In this document: piece by piece, positions 24,733-36,241 of the stretch | How the letters are laid out: each line of letters opens with the position of its first letter | How positions within the stretch are numbered: the first letter of the stretch is position 1 | DNA from: Cokeromyces recurvatus | Taxonomy: Eukaryota; Mucoromycota; Mucoromycetes; Mucorales; Mucoraceae | Length of the DNA stretch: 64,000 bases | Assembly (NCBI RefSeq): GCF_025118155.1 | Contig: NW_026251440.1 | Coordinates: 1 to 64,000 of the forward strand | Reading direction: 5' to 3' | Notes under the pieces: model-generated | The model's database searches: none | Told to the model about the DNA's origin: nothing | What the model saw: the letters and a program-made list of their open reading frames with translations, nothing else | Translations under genes and position numbers: made by a program

Positions 24733-24868
24733 TACAGTCGAAGAAACTAGGTTGGGCCAATGAGAAAAAATTGGGTCGTTTCAAAATTGAATTGGGATAG
24801 AGACACGAAAGTAGGACAGCGATACGGAAATGTAGCATGTTGAGATACTTTTAATTTTTGGGCGAATG
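24733..24868 (+). repeat. Left terminal inverted repeat (136 bp)
   Basis: Begins TACAGTCGAAGAAACTAG and ends with TTTTTGGGCGAATG at 24868. Pairs with the reverse complement of 26879-27014. A partial relative of its outer end occurs at 20222. Confidence 0.88.
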
Positions 24869-25026
24869 AAAACTTTTTTTCAATAGGTCAACTTACCTGT
24901 AAATATGGGGTGTCTTGCTGTTATACAAAACATAATGTTATTCAATTGTTAAGGCTATTTTTCCACAAATAATAATATTGTTGTTAGTATATGAAGTAAT
25001 GATATCTATATTAATATCAAGATAGC

Positions 25027-26306
25027 TTACCCCCGCCGAAACTCTTCAGGTCGATTGTTGTTGTTGGCAGCCATATACAAAGAAATAGAGCGCATGTTGA
25101 GGCTCACCATGTGATCTGTGTTCCATCGAGTATTACAAGTTTGACAGTTGAGAACTGGATGGATCATCATATTGGAGTTATCACGTTGGTTGAAAGTACT
25201 TCTTGTATGACATCTGGGACATACTTGACTTGTGAAATACTCATCAATCATAACGACGTACTTTCTTGAATTTGGCTGGTTGCATCTGGTTGATTTGACA
25301 TAATTTAGCAAGGCTTTTCTGAATGCCTTTGTTGGAGAAGGTACATTTCTACGAAGCCCACCGAACCGAGCAGAACCAAACGCCACTACTAGTATGCCTT
25401 TCAGCTTCACCGGCATTGCCTCTAGGGGCTAACGGTTTCCACTTTTGCTGATTTGCTTGCTGTATATCAGAATTGCCTTCTTGGTATTTTCTGCTACCTG
25501 TAAACAACCGTTTACACATTTCGGGTCAATGCTTTTTGCTTGTTTCTTCTATAGCCGTGATATTTGAGCTTTTTCAACCCGGTTGTGTAATAGTCTTTAA
25601 TTGCCTCAAAGTTCCGAAATATATAACGCAGAGCTTCCCAGTTACATGTCCTTGTTGATGGTGTATTAGAAATCAGACGGTGTGCGACAACATTGGCTCA
25701 CGAATGATGACTTGCTACTCCATTCTTTCTAAAACATGGTATAGCTATGGCAAATACAAGTGAGATCTAGCATAGTAATCTGCTTCAGTCAGGTTCAAGC
25801 CATATAATCTTTGGCGGCATTCATTAATAAGATTGTTGTTGATTGAGGTTTTGTGAGTGTCGGCAACTTCCAGATTAGCAGGATAAATTACTTCTTGATT
25901 GGTACAAATAGCATTATATACCTGCTCAGCTAGGTCGTGTTTGACATCAGCTCAGAAAGGGAGGCCTGGAAATTCAGTTGTGTCAGAAAGCCTCGTAAAG
26001 AGATAGCGCAACGTTTTTGGCTTGAAGTTAGTTCCAACATGATTCTCTATAAGTGTCTTAAAGCTACGCATGACTATTAAGATTAGTGTGCTATACTGAA
26101 TGTTGGGGGAACTGTTGTTGCCTATTAAAATCTTCTCCCATATCATTGCCAAATTGTAAGAAAGCTTCAGTGATCTCGGTATCGGCATTCTTTCCTTGAC
26201 CAACAATTAAAGCAGCAAAGTCGTATAGTTTTTTTTGTGAGTCAGTTTTGGTACAGCCTCAACCAATAATTGATGGGTATCAACATGAATGACTAAAATA
26301 GGAGAA
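25027..26306 (-). pseudogene. Degraded Fanzor-like (eukaryotic TnpB-type) nuclease gene
   Basis: The best part is 25416-25027 (129 codons open). It reads VVAFGSARFGGLRRN, then MIDEYFTSQVCPRCHTRS, LNCQTCNTRWNTDHM and SLNMRSISLYMA. The CPRC...CQTC pairs are the OrfB/TnpB zinc ribbon. The Asp of WNTD stands where TnpB/Fanzor proteins have the RuvC-III Asp (WNRDxNAxxNI). Upstream the same strand is broken into pieces in different frames: 26206-25952 (FKTLIENHVGTNFKPKTLRY), 25951-25745 (about 68 codons, LAEQVYNAICTNQEVIYPAN) and 25613-25512 (DYYTTGLKKLKYHGYRRNKQ). A frame near 26250-26096 reads KKLYDFAALIVGQGKN. I see no RuvC-I Asp motif. At least four frame changes and several stops make it inactive. 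Fanzor proteins are known from fungal transposons, including mariner-type carriers. Confidence 0.75.
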
Positions 26307-26878
26307 AGGGAGTGTCATTTAAGTTTTCATTCTGTAGAATCGGTAGATAAAAAGATATAAAAAAACAAAAACAGTGGGTTAATCTAGATGCTTGTGTGGG
26401 TGTTTATTCAATGTAAACTGACTGAAGAACTTTATTGATCCAAGATGATCTCCTTTTACATACATTTATCGTTATTTGTTACTTGTATGAATATAATCAT
26501 ATGAAATTGTCGGTTTCCTGATCCACATTGGTACCTGCACTACATACGGAGCCCAATATTACAGAGCATAAATAATGATTGTAACCAAGACTTGGTGGCT
26601 CTAGGTCTTTCTTACGAATAATAAAAACCCTACATTCTACGTATCCTAATCACTTTATTTGGCTTTATTATTTCAAAAACAATAGTTCACTCACTCTATC
26701 AAACTCACAGAAATGCTCCTTATTGTCCTAAGTAATTCGAATCTGGGATGATTGTTCGTTCTGGGATCATTTAAGTTAGGTGAATCATATCCTAATCTGG
26801 ATGATCATCATAGTAGTCTGATAGTCTATTAGTGGCCTTTCTTGTTAAATGGAACAAGATTATAGCTTCTTGTTTATA

Positions 26879-27014
26879 CATTCGCCCAAAAACTAAACGT
26901 GTTTCAATATATCCCACTTTCATATTGGTGTTCCATTTTTGCATTGATGTCCTAATCTAATTTTGAAACAACCAAATTTTTTCTTATTGGCCCAACCTAG
27001 TTTCTTTAACTGTA
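26879..27014 (-). repeat. Right terminal inverted repeat (136 bp)
   Basis: Read on the minus strand it starts TACAGTTAAAGAAACTAG and ends GGGCGAATG, mirroring the left repeat at 24733-24868. Confidence 0.88.
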
Positions 27015-27113
27015 AATAATTTTTTTTTCACGGACTTTCTAATTAATAAAGATTATCAATGCCCTTTTTAATTCTACCACTACTACTACTACTACTACGT
27101 ATAATAGATAAGA

Positions 27114-28559
27114 ATGTCTCAATGGGAAACAATTCGAGCTAAATCTTCACACATATCTCCCGTTAAATTATCCATGTCAAAAAGTCATTTAAATAATAAT
27201 GATGAAAGATTATTTGAAGGTAGTTATTGAAATGAAAAGATAAGACTACAGCTTTATTAATTTTATATTAGCTGTCTCAAAGACATCCATTCAAACTACA
27301 TTAAATAATCAATCGAAACCTATTCATAAAGTAAGCACAAACAAGTAGATTTATTTTATTTTTCTATACCAAAGAAAAAAAAAGTTGATAATTATTTTAT
27401 TTTATTTTTTTTTTTTTTTTTTTAGAAGGTATGATTATTTAAGATATTACATACTTACTACATCACTCTAAGATTATCATTTTGAGTATAGAATAATTCA
27501 TCGCTTCTGAAACGAGCCATCATTAAATTGTTCTTATTTATATTGTGTGGGTCTTTTATCTTTTCATTCTGGTATTGCTACAGGGAAAAGGAAACGAGTA
27601 CATGTAAACATATTTATCAAACATACAACGATCTAAATCAATTAACACAATCATGGATTTCACACTCAAAAGAAAGAACAGAAGGATGGTTAAATGATCC
27701 TCTTTATCAACATTCCGTTAATCAAATTCAATCTGTTTATCATTGGCTTGATACGACAAGTGTTAGAACCGCTATGCAAGAAATACAAACCTGGGTGCGA
27801 TCGTTTATTTATACATCAGATAACCAAGTTTACATCATTCAAGCTGCAAGAAACACGTATACAAATCATATTGTACCTTATTGGTATAAAATCAAAGCCT
27901 TTATCAGTATTCAGTTGAGGCAATGGCGTCATGATTTCGATCAATATGTTGAAAGTGGATCAAGCAAACGTGCTTTAAGAATAGACGACATGAGTCAGGA
28001 TCAAACAGTCGAAGATCGTTTAAGAAAAACAGCCAAACGTATTTTAGATTATATTGATCAAATGAATCAAGATTCCATTAAAACGGGGTTAAAACGGGAA
28101 CAGGCAAGAGAAAAGGCAAAACAGATGATCAAAGGCATCACGTTAGAGACACCAAAGCGTCCATCCACGACAGATCCCATCAGTACAGATGCAGCCGACC
28201 TTATTGCGTTTGAAATTCAATCCATCATGGATTTAGCAAGTCTGGAAAAGGAGCAACTCAATAAGCAACTTGATCTTATCTGGGAACGATTGCAGTTTCT
28301 TACTAAGGATGACAATGTTGAATTCTTTGTTCAGGCTTTGAAAACAGAGGTAGATCGTTTAAGAGCTTCAGCTGAAAATAATGTTCGTGAGAGAGCAAAG
28401 TTGGGATTTGAAAAATTACAAAAAATGAAAGTCAATCCGATTGTCAAGGGACGTATGAAGGAAAACATTCAAACTGCTCAACGAGCAGCTCTTAAGGATT
28501 TAAGAAAAATGTATGTTAAATTATACGAAACAAACAAAAAAATTGAGCAATTATTATGA
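27114..28559 (+). CDS. Uncharacterised single-TM coiled-coil protein
   Basis: Three exons: 27114-27219, 27272-27330, 27492-28559; about 410 aa. The first ~65 residues are hydrophilic. A membrane segment (KLFLFILCGSFIFSFWYCY) lies at ~67-85. The rest is long amphipathic helix: segments such as VEDRLRKTAKRILDYIDQMN, EREQAREKAKQMI-like and VDRLRASAENNVRERAKLGF suggest extended coiled coil. No catalytic motif is seen and I do not recognise the family. Topology would fit a tail facing an organelle lumen or cytosol with structural function. An AAG triplet between an AG and a GT at 27424-27426 could be a 3-nt micro-exon, but skipping it also keeps the frame. The transposon end lies 99 bp upstream of the ATG. 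The gene converges with GMP synthase. Confidence 0.65.
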
Positions 28560-28683
28560 ATATAAAATAATAATAAAAAAAAAATCGTTTTTATTGACGT
28601 TTTATATAATAATAATAAAAATAATAATAAGAATAATAATAAGAACAACAACAATAAATCTATCTAAAATTTAGTAACATTAT

Positions 28684-30349
28684 TTATTCCCATTCAATGG
28701 TAGCGGGAGGCTTAGAACTAATATCATATACAACACGGTTAACACCCTTCACTTCATTAATAATTCTGGAAGAAATACGCTTCAAGGTCAAGAACCATTC
28801 AGCACCAATCATAACATCAGCAGACATAAAGTCAGAGGTCTCAACAGCTCTTAAAGCGATCACTTGTTCATAGGTACGCTTATCGCCCATAACACCGACG
28901 GCTTTTACAGGTAAAAGGGCAGCATAAGCTTGAGAGATTTGACGATAGAAACCAGCCTTCTTGATTTCTTCGATATAGATATGATCAGCCATACGAGCAA
29001 TTTGAACTTGTTCACGAGTGACTTCACCAAGAACACGAATAGCAATACCAGGTCCAGGGAAAGGATGACGCCAGACTAATTCATCATCCAAACCTAAAAT
29101 CTTACCCAACGCACGTACTTCATCCTTAAAGAGCTCACGAAGAGGTTCAATCAACTTGAGTTTCATGTCCTCCAACAGACCACCGACATTGTGATGTGTC
29201 TTGATAGTAGCAGAGGGACCCTTGAAGGAGATGGATTCAATGACATCAGGATATAAGGTACCTTGCAATAAATATTCAATAGTACCACCGCATTCCTTAT
29301 CGACTAAAGCAGCTTCAGCTTCAAAGACTTCAATAAAGGTGTTACCAATAATTTTACGTTTCTTTTCAGGGTCTGTGACACCCTTAAGACGATCCAAAAA
29401 GAGATCAGAGGCATCAGCAATCTTGAGATTGATACCCATCTTATCAGCCAACATCTTCTTGACGTTTTCACATTCATTAAGACGCATCACACCATTATCG
29501 ACAAGGATAGCATGGAAACGATCGCCGATGGCTTCATGCATTAATTTAGCAGCAACAGTGGAATCAACGCCACCAGAGACAGCACCAATCACACGACCTG
29601 TAGGGCCAACAATCTTACGAATACGAGCAATCTCCTTTTCTACAAATTCTTCCATAGTCCAAGAGGCATTAGCTTGACAGATGTTGAGAACAAAGTTACG
29701 AAGAATATCCTTGCCACAAGCGGTGTGAGAGAGTTCAGGATGGAATTGAATACCGTAAAAAGGTTTATGTTCGTGAACAACAGCAGCGAAAGGAGCTGTC
29801 TTGGTTGTACCGATGACTTTGAAATTCTCAGCCATGGCTGTGACTTGATCACCATGAGACATCCAAACCTACACCCATAAACCGACGGTTTTAATTTATA
29901 TATATACATATTTATATTTATATTTATTCATTTACCTGAGATGGGTTGACAATACCTTCCAAGAGTTTGTCAGCAAAAGGATGATCAGGGAAACGAAGAA
30001 TATCCAACATAGCATAACCATATTCACGGTGATCACAGGCTTCAACTTTACCACCCATAAGATTGGTCATTTCTTGAAGACCATAACAGATACCGAGGAC
30101 TGGGACACCAGCGTCAAAGACAGCAGGATCTACACGAGGAGCATCATGATCGTAAACAGAATAGGGAGATCCAGACAAGATGATACCCTTTGGCTTAAAA
30201 TGTAACTCGGACATCTTTTGTGTACAAGGTAAAAGTTCACAATAGATACCAAACTCACGAATACGACGAGCAATTAAGTGAGAAGTTTGTGAACCAAAAT
30301 CCAAAATAAGGATGGTATCAAAGGCTTCATTCATTTGTTCAACAGACAT
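28684..30349 (-). CDS. GUA1: GMP synthase (glutamine-hydrolysing)
   Basis: Two exons, 30349-29936 and 29868-28684, about 532 aa, the usual length. It converts XMP to GMP with ATP and glutamine, the last step of de novo guanine nucleotide synthesis in the cytosol. Residues ~12-200 are the class I glutamine amidotransferase with the catalytic Cys in GICYGLQEM and the partner His in FHPELSHT. The ATP pyrophosphatase P-loop is [13 protein letters not shown] (~245). The C-terminal dimerisation domain ends with KPPATIEWE, the universal GuaA C-terminus that binds XMP. The single intron lies in the amidotransferase domain (after NPSQ). Codon use is regular, as in a strongly expressed gene. Confidence 0.97.
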
Positions 30350-32006
30350 TTTTTATTATGTTCTTTTGTTTTTTTTTTAAAAAAAATAGAAAAAAAAAAG
30401 AATAGAAATAAGGTTAAATAAAAAACAATACTTTTTTTATTGAGGTAAATAGAGAAGAAGGGTGATATACAACCACCGAAAAAAGAATTGGAAAAAGGGG
30501 CCAAAAGAGAAAAGCATTTTATACTCAAAATTTTTTTTTTTTTCTTCCTTTGTTTTGTGACTGTAAGTGACTTGTGGCGCTGTCTTACACAAAATAGATT
30601 GTCTTACAAGCTTTTTTAAATTAAAAAATCTAAATAAAGTCTTTTTTTTTTTATCTAAAGTTTACATTGATCTATTTTTTATTCTACTCAATTGACTATA
30701 GCTTTTAACCTGATTCTTTACATATTTTTTAAACAATTTACTTTTTAATTTCTTAGTAAATTTTATACAAATAAAAGAACAGGTATGCACTTGAAGATAT
30801 TAATGCTTTACATATCATTTTCTGTTCTAAAAATCGATTGTTAATAGATAATCATTTTATTTTTATCAGGAGTAAAGTAGATTAACAACTAAGACTAGTT
30901 TTCATAATAATAATTGAAAAGAATGAAAAAAGTGAATCTTACGAATTTTAAGCAATGTTATAAATAAAGATAAATAAAGGTCCTAAACCTACTACTCTGA
31001 TTTTTTTTTTCTTTTTGTAAATAACTCGAGGACAGGTAAGGGATTCCAAGAGATGGGGATATTTTAGATTTCATTTGTATACAAGGCTAATAGGAGATTA
31101 TAAGAATAGCATTTTAACATGAGTGATATGTCTTCCTTTATTTAAGTCCTCCTTCCCCTCTCGATCATTGTTTAAGCATATTCTCTATTTTATATATATA
31201 AAGCAAAGTATTAGCATATATAATAATATATTCCAAGAGATAAGAGCTAGAAAAGAAAAGAGAGAAAAAAAAGTGTATAAAGAATATTCATAGTATAGTT
31301 TATACTAATAATTGAACTTGTTTAACGACAAGCTAATATATCCATGATCTTAATGAGAAAGAAAAAAGGGTTTAAATATTGATAAGCAATCAATCAATCA
31401 ATCCATATCTTATCATAAAGTTCTATAGATAGCCCATTTGTTGCAGAAAGGTCAAAGTAAAGAGATCAAGAAGGATGTACAAGGTATAAAGTTTTATTAA
31501 CCAACTATTGTTCAAAGTAGGATAGACCCTATTTTCATGATAAATAAGCCTTTTATTTATTAGGAGAATGTTTGCAGGGAATAATACGTATATATTTATA
31601 TACATACATATATAAAAAAGGAGAGGGGAGGGTGAGTGAAAGAGACGGTTATAGTAATAGGCTTCTAAAAAATACTTTTTTATAGTAAAATGAGCTTTTA
31701 TCACTACTGCTGTTTTACTAAAACATATTACTATTATGTAATCCTATTCATTACATATCTGCTCAATTCGATAAGGATAATGGTAAATAATCTGTCATTT
31801 ACGGCTAATTTAAGCACCTCTTGACGTTGAATAGAGAGTGCTACTTCTATTGGCACATTCTAAAACAGGAAATATACATACATATATGCCACTAAGTTAA
31901 TCAAGAGGTATTATTCGTTTTACAGTAGAAACAAATAAATAAATGAAAGTTTCGGAAATATCAAATACAAATACTTTTCTTTTTCTTTTCTTTTCTTTTC
32001 TTTTAT
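30350..32006. other. Long AT-rich intergenic region
   Basis: About 1.65 kb upstream of GMP synthase and downstream of the Get5-like gene. It holds a T12 run (30533-30544), TA-rich blocks, and a TTTTC microsatellite at 31976-32003. A 93-codon frame at 31423-31704 (-) lacks any family mark and looks like chance. No structured RNA was recognised. Confidence 0.55.
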
Positions 32007-32752
32007 TTATGCAGACAAAGTAGATTTAACTTTACTCAATATCAATGTTGCATCTACTTGACCTAATTGCTCAACCAATGTCTTTTCCATAGCCGTCCAA
32101 AATTCTGGACTCTTCAATTTCTCTTCAGCCTCTGCAGATATACCACCGAAACGGCCTGTGACAGAGGGAGCTGTAGTAGGAGCAGGAGCGGCCGTTAACA
32201 TGAGATGAATGGTTGTATCCTGCTTAACAGCCAATTCTTCAAGTGACTTTTGGTCAGCTAAAACTTTACCCTTTATTAAAAGACGCTGGCGTGCTATAGG
32301 CAAAGAACTTTGTTGTTGATAGATGCGTTGTTTTAATTGATTTATAGTCGTGTTTGGTGATAATCCACCAATAGTAAATTGTAATGAAGGTTTCAAGACT
32401 TTAATGGTGACTTGGAACTTGGAATCATTTGAACGTGTTAAATTGTTATTGGCTTGTTGAGAAGCTAATTCAATAAGTTAATAAAAAAAAAACGTTTAAA
32501 TATCGAAATGACTTTTATTTTATTTTTTTTACCATTTTCTTCAATAATTGGAGTGCTGGGAACTCTCTATTCTTGGATGATGAGTGATTTATATTCATTT
32601 TAGTTTTTATTTTCTTTTTTAAACTGTACCTTAATTCTTAAAGGAGAAGGTAGATTACGCGATAAATAATCATCACCAAATCTGACAGATTTAGAAGAAA
32701 GACTTTCTAAATAAAGATTGATAAATTCCAACTCTGTTTGAGCAGCTTGCAT
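32007..32752 (-). CDS. Get5/Mdy2 (UBL4A)-like ubiquitin-like protein
   Basis: Three exons: 32752-32630, 32566-32533, 32464-32007, about 204 aa. Residues 1-41 form a helical N-terminus (AAQTELEFINLYLESLSSKS), where Get5 binds Get4. A ubiquitin-like domain occupies ~70-140 (VTIKVLKPSLQFTIGG, LKQRIYQQ, RQRLLIKGKVLADQKSLEEL, TTIHLML). After an Ala/Pro linker, the C-terminus has LKSPEFWTAMEKTLVEQLG, the helical homodimerisation domain typical of Get5/UBL4A. Role: adaptor in the GET pathway that hands tail-anchored proteins from Sgt2 to Get3 in the cytosol. The acceptor of intron 1 was set at AATAG because only that choice keeps phase into exon 3. The 34-nt exon 2 is unusually small. Confidence 0.82.
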
Positions 32753-33421
32753 AGTAACTTAGGAGTAAGAGGGAAAAAAAAAGGAAAAATAAGAGAAAAA
32801 AAAAAGGTTAATTGTTAGGAGGAGTTCAAAGGATTATTGAAAAAAAAAAAAAAAAAAAAAAAAATAATATAAAATAAAATAAAATAAAATAAAATAAAAT
32901 AAAATAAAATAAAATAAAAGCACGTCATTCGTCGAAACCCAAAAAAAAAAGGAGAAATGAATAGGAGTAGTCAATAAGATAAGATAGGCGTATTTTAGAA
33001 AAAGTTATATTCTCTCCTATAATAATAGAGCCCTCCTTTTGTTGATAAAAAGTGGCGCTAACTTGCTTTATAGATTTTTTCTCCTGCTAAAAACTGTATT
33101 ATTATAGTTCCTTGTGCAATTCATATTTTTTTTTTCATTATGTTGTGTATAGCCTCTAAACAGGTTTGATTCATTGTATAGACTACAGACTTATTGTTGT
33201 GTCATAATAGATACATGTTTATGCAGATCTACTATACTGACATCGATCTACTTGACAGCTTTATTTACAAATGGTTTATAATGCTTTTCCTCTCCTTTAT
33301 TTTTATCGTATAAATGTATATATAAAAACAAATCCAGTCATGCTTCTATATGAATACACTCCTTTTCTTCTTTCTTTTTATTTATTTTTAACAGAAAAAA
33401 AAAGAATTATTCTTTTACTTT
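32753..33421. repeat. Intergenic with (AAAAT)n microsatellite
   Basis: Between the divergent Get5-like and seven-TM genes. An A24 tract (32840-32864) runs into about eleven copies of AAAAT (32868-32920). The rest, to the ATG at 33422, is AT-rich without coding signal. A TATATATAA-like site lies near 33317. Confidence 0.75.
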
Positions 33422-34708
33422 ATGAATAATAGTATTGAAGCAAAAGTAGTGATAGATTTAGGTCTGGTAAATCCAGATGGACCAGAAATCGCTTCTGAGT
33501 TAACCTCTTTAGCTTGTATTACTGTTCTTGCACTTGCATTAGGTGCAAAGACTAATGGTGAAAAATTAAGAACAATAAACTATGGTCGATTTTTAGTTAT
33601 TATGCTTTATACACTTTCTTGGGCATTTGCTGCCACCTCTGCCATTATTGTTTCAACTAATAACAGTAAGTTTTGTATATAATACATAATGAACTATAAT
33701 CTAATATCACGTTATTATTATTATTATTATTACCTTAGACAATATCGTCTCGTGTACACTTGGTATGCTTGCCTGCGATTTCTTCTATGCTGGTAGTAAG
33801 ATTGCAATTTATGCTTGGTTAATTGAACGCGTACATTTAGTAACGGCCGTAAAGACAACTCGACTTAAAACAACACAATATAAATTCCATATTGTATTGC
33901 TTTGTCCATATATCATCATTTTCGTACTAATGGTATGTATATATATATATATAGTAAATTGCCAGTGATATACATGTATTCATATATGTATATATATAAC
34001 GACACATATTAATTATCTACTTTATTAGCTGTGCTTTAGAAATATTTATCTTGAGGCAGATGGTACTTGTACTATTGGTTTACAAGATATTGCTAGTGTT
34101 CCACTCTTAGTTTATGACTTTGTAAGTATACAAATGCATATATATCTATATAATTTTGCTCACATCTACACACACACACACACACACACACATAGATTTT
34201 TAATCTTTATCTTACTTGGCTCTTTATGAGGCCCCTTACGAACATTGGTCGTAATGCACGTAGTGATTGGAAAGTATCTCGGTTATACAAATTGGCAAGA
34301 AGAACTTTAGTGGCTTCTGTTGTATGTTTATCAGTTTCATTTGTCAATGTATTATTTGTGGTTATTACTCATGGACATCAAAGGGGGCTCGTTTGCTTAA
34401 CTATGTGTACTGTAGATGTAACTGTACGTATATAGCTTATACACGCTTGAATATATATAATATTCATACTTTATATATAGGTTAATGTAGTCACTGTACA
34501 TTGGGTAACTACAAGTGGTACTTCTAGTTCGGGTCATAATCGAACAAGAGCTCATCATGACGATCATACCACTGCAAATATGACATTTGATGGTGAAAAA
34601 TCAATGAAATTTGACATACCAGTACCTGATATACTGGATGATGATGTCAGTATCAATTCAGCAGACATGTCTCATACGAGCAAGAAGCCTATTGCTACCC
34701 ATTATTAA
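33422..34708 (+). CDS. Seven-transmembrane, GPCR-like protein
   Basis: Five exons: 33422-33665, 33739-33932, 34029-34121, 34196-34423, 34481-34708; about 328 aa. I count seven hydrophobic segments: TSLACITVLALALG, FLVIMLYTLSWAFAATSAII, TLGMLACDFFYAGSKIAIYA, FHIVLLCPYIIIFVLM, IASVPLLVYDFIFNLYLTWL, LVASVVCLSVSFVNVLFVVI and VCLTMCTVDVTVNVVTVHWV. The N-terminus is short and the C-terminal ~75 residues are hydrophilic and Ser/His/Asp-rich, as for a cytosolic tail. Similar small seven-TM proteins of unknown function occur in multiple copies in Mucoromycota; I place it there by topology only. Intron 3 has an AC dinucleotide repeat (34168-34192). Confidence 0.7.
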
Positions 34709-34815
34709 ATATATACATTCATATATAATAATAATTAATTTTTTTTTATGAGTATCCTTAATGAATAACTTTTTGTTCCTTCTTTCTTTATAAATAATAA
34801 TAATAATAATAAATA

Positions 34816-36053
34816 TTAAATGTCTATCCATTGATATCCTATACACTCTTTAGCACCTGGTAAGTCTTGAATCATCTTTCTTATCGTTGTAGAAGATAAT
34901 CCATAATATTCAGGTCCTGACACTGTATTTTTAAATTCCTTTTTTCTTAATAAATTTGATCTTCTTAAAACTTCTGACCAAGCTGCTGTAGGTGTATTTT
35001 TTTTGATTTCTATTTCGGGGGCATCTTCTGCTTCTATACAAAACTATACATGTAGATATAAAATGTAAGACTATGTAGATAGTTAATGACTCTTGTATTT
35101 ACCAATGGTTTTTCATTTTCGTCTTTGCTAATAGAACATTTATACGTAGTAAATTTGTCTTCATCTACCATACTTTTATAAGGTCTTTTAAATACCAAAA
35201 AAAAAGTGGACCAAATTAATATAAATAGAGATACACATATTTAAAATTTGAATATTCTATCTATTACCTTTCTATAGCATAACCGACAGGAAATATATAG
35301 TTTTGGTTATAAAATCCTTCTTTAGGGATAATCTCACCTAGCGATAAAACCTTTGTTTTACCCAAAACAACAGGAAGAATATAGTTTCCATTACTATCTT
35401 TTGGAACAAATATTGGTTTGGACCCTCGTTGTCGTTTAGCAGGTTGTGTTATAGCAAGTTTTTTTCGTTTCAATACATTGAATGGTTCTATATTTCGTTT
35501 CATATCCTCCTTTTTTGACATTTCATCCTCACTACTACTATCGCTACTACTACTACTACTACTGCTACTACTTGACAAACCTGAATCTATATCTCCAGCT
35601 GATAGATCGCTATAAAGTTCGTCATCATCGTCGTCGTCGTCGTCGTCATCATCATCATCATCGTTCGTTTTATTTGATTTGGCGATCATATCTAATAGCA
35701 CACTATATAAACGATTTGGAGTTCATTAGAAGCTAAATCATAAAAATCCTATTATAAATAAAAGTCATACTTGAGTAATAAAAGAGCACTTTACCTGCGC
35801 TGTTTTCTTAGGTGATTGATTTTCGAAAGTGCCTTTTCTAATTCATTGGAAAGTTCAAAGTTTTTCTAATGAAAAAATAAATAAATAAATAAAATAAATA
35901 CATAAAAAAAATAAATAAATAAATATAAATGAATATTAGTATTTAGACAATAAAAAGTCTTACTTGAAGTATTTCTTGTATTAATGACTCTAAAACTTCT
36001 TCAGAACAGTCATCATCGACGACTTTTTTTGTTAAAATATGTCTTAACGACAT
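34816..36053 (-). CDS. FYR (FYRN/FYRC) domain nuclear protein, TBRG1-like
   Basis: Five exons: 36053-35964, 35865-35795, 35702-35268, 35184-35103, 35043-34816, about 301 aa. The N-terminus is helical (VLESLIQEILQKNFELSNEL). An acidic run of 15 Asp (~68-83) and an 11-Ser run (~100-112) follow. The FYR region is clear: GSKPIFVPKDSNGNYILPVV, then EGFYNQNYIFPVGYAIERPY (FYRN), KCSISKDE, and SGPEYYGLSSTTIRKMIQDL (FYRC), ending GYQWIDI. FYR domains occur in chromatin proteins (MLL/trithorax, TBRG1); this compact architecture with both halves together is TBRG1-like, so a nuclear chromatin role is likely. Asp and Ser tracts are encoded by simple codon repeats (GAC/GAT, AGT) and may vary in length. It converges with the seven-TM gene, 107 bp apart. 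Confidence 0.83.
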
Positions 36054-36109
36054 GGGCTAAATATGGAAGGAAAAAAAAAAAAGACAAGAAAAACAACTGT
36101 CGTTATTGT

Positions 36110-36146
<37 letters not shown>

Positions 36147-36241
36147 TTATGCGGCGCTAACAGTCACGGATGAAAAAGGAACAATCATTAAAGAATAATA
36201 AAAATGATTTTTTTTTCTAAGCATTTATTATTATTATTACG
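36054..36241. other. Short intergenic spacer with T31 tract
   Basis: About 190 bp between tandem minus-strand genes, with a 31-nt T tract at 36110-36140. Confidence 0.6.

Larger units (their letters stand above)
24733..27014. mobile_element. Tc1/mariner-like TIR element carrying a Fanzor-like relic
   Basis: The two ends are inverted repeats of 136 bp each: 24733-24868 and the reverse complement of 26879-27014. Both begin TACAGT, then AAGAAACTAGGTTGGGCCAA, and both end TTTTTGGGCGAATG. The outer 56 nt differ at only about five positions; the inner parts are more diverged. A TA at each end followed by CAGT is the hallmark of Tc1/mariner integration (TA target duplication). Total length is 2282 bp. 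The interior has no recognisable DDE/D transposase. It carries instead a broken Fanzor-like gene on the minus strand. The right end sits 99 bp upstream of the start codon of the next gene, so the insertion is inside an intergenic promoter region. Confidence 0.85.

Noticed and set aside
25027..25416. Bacterial IS200/IS605 TnpB contamination
   Set aside because: The element has TA-CAGT inverted repeats and AT-rich fungal context, and lies between intron-bearing fungal genes; a eukaryotic Fanzor fits better.
27424..27426. 3-nt micro-exon (AAG) in the coiled-coil gene
   Set aside because: Flanked by AG and GT, but direct joining 27330 to 27492 also keeps the frame; no evidence to prefer it.
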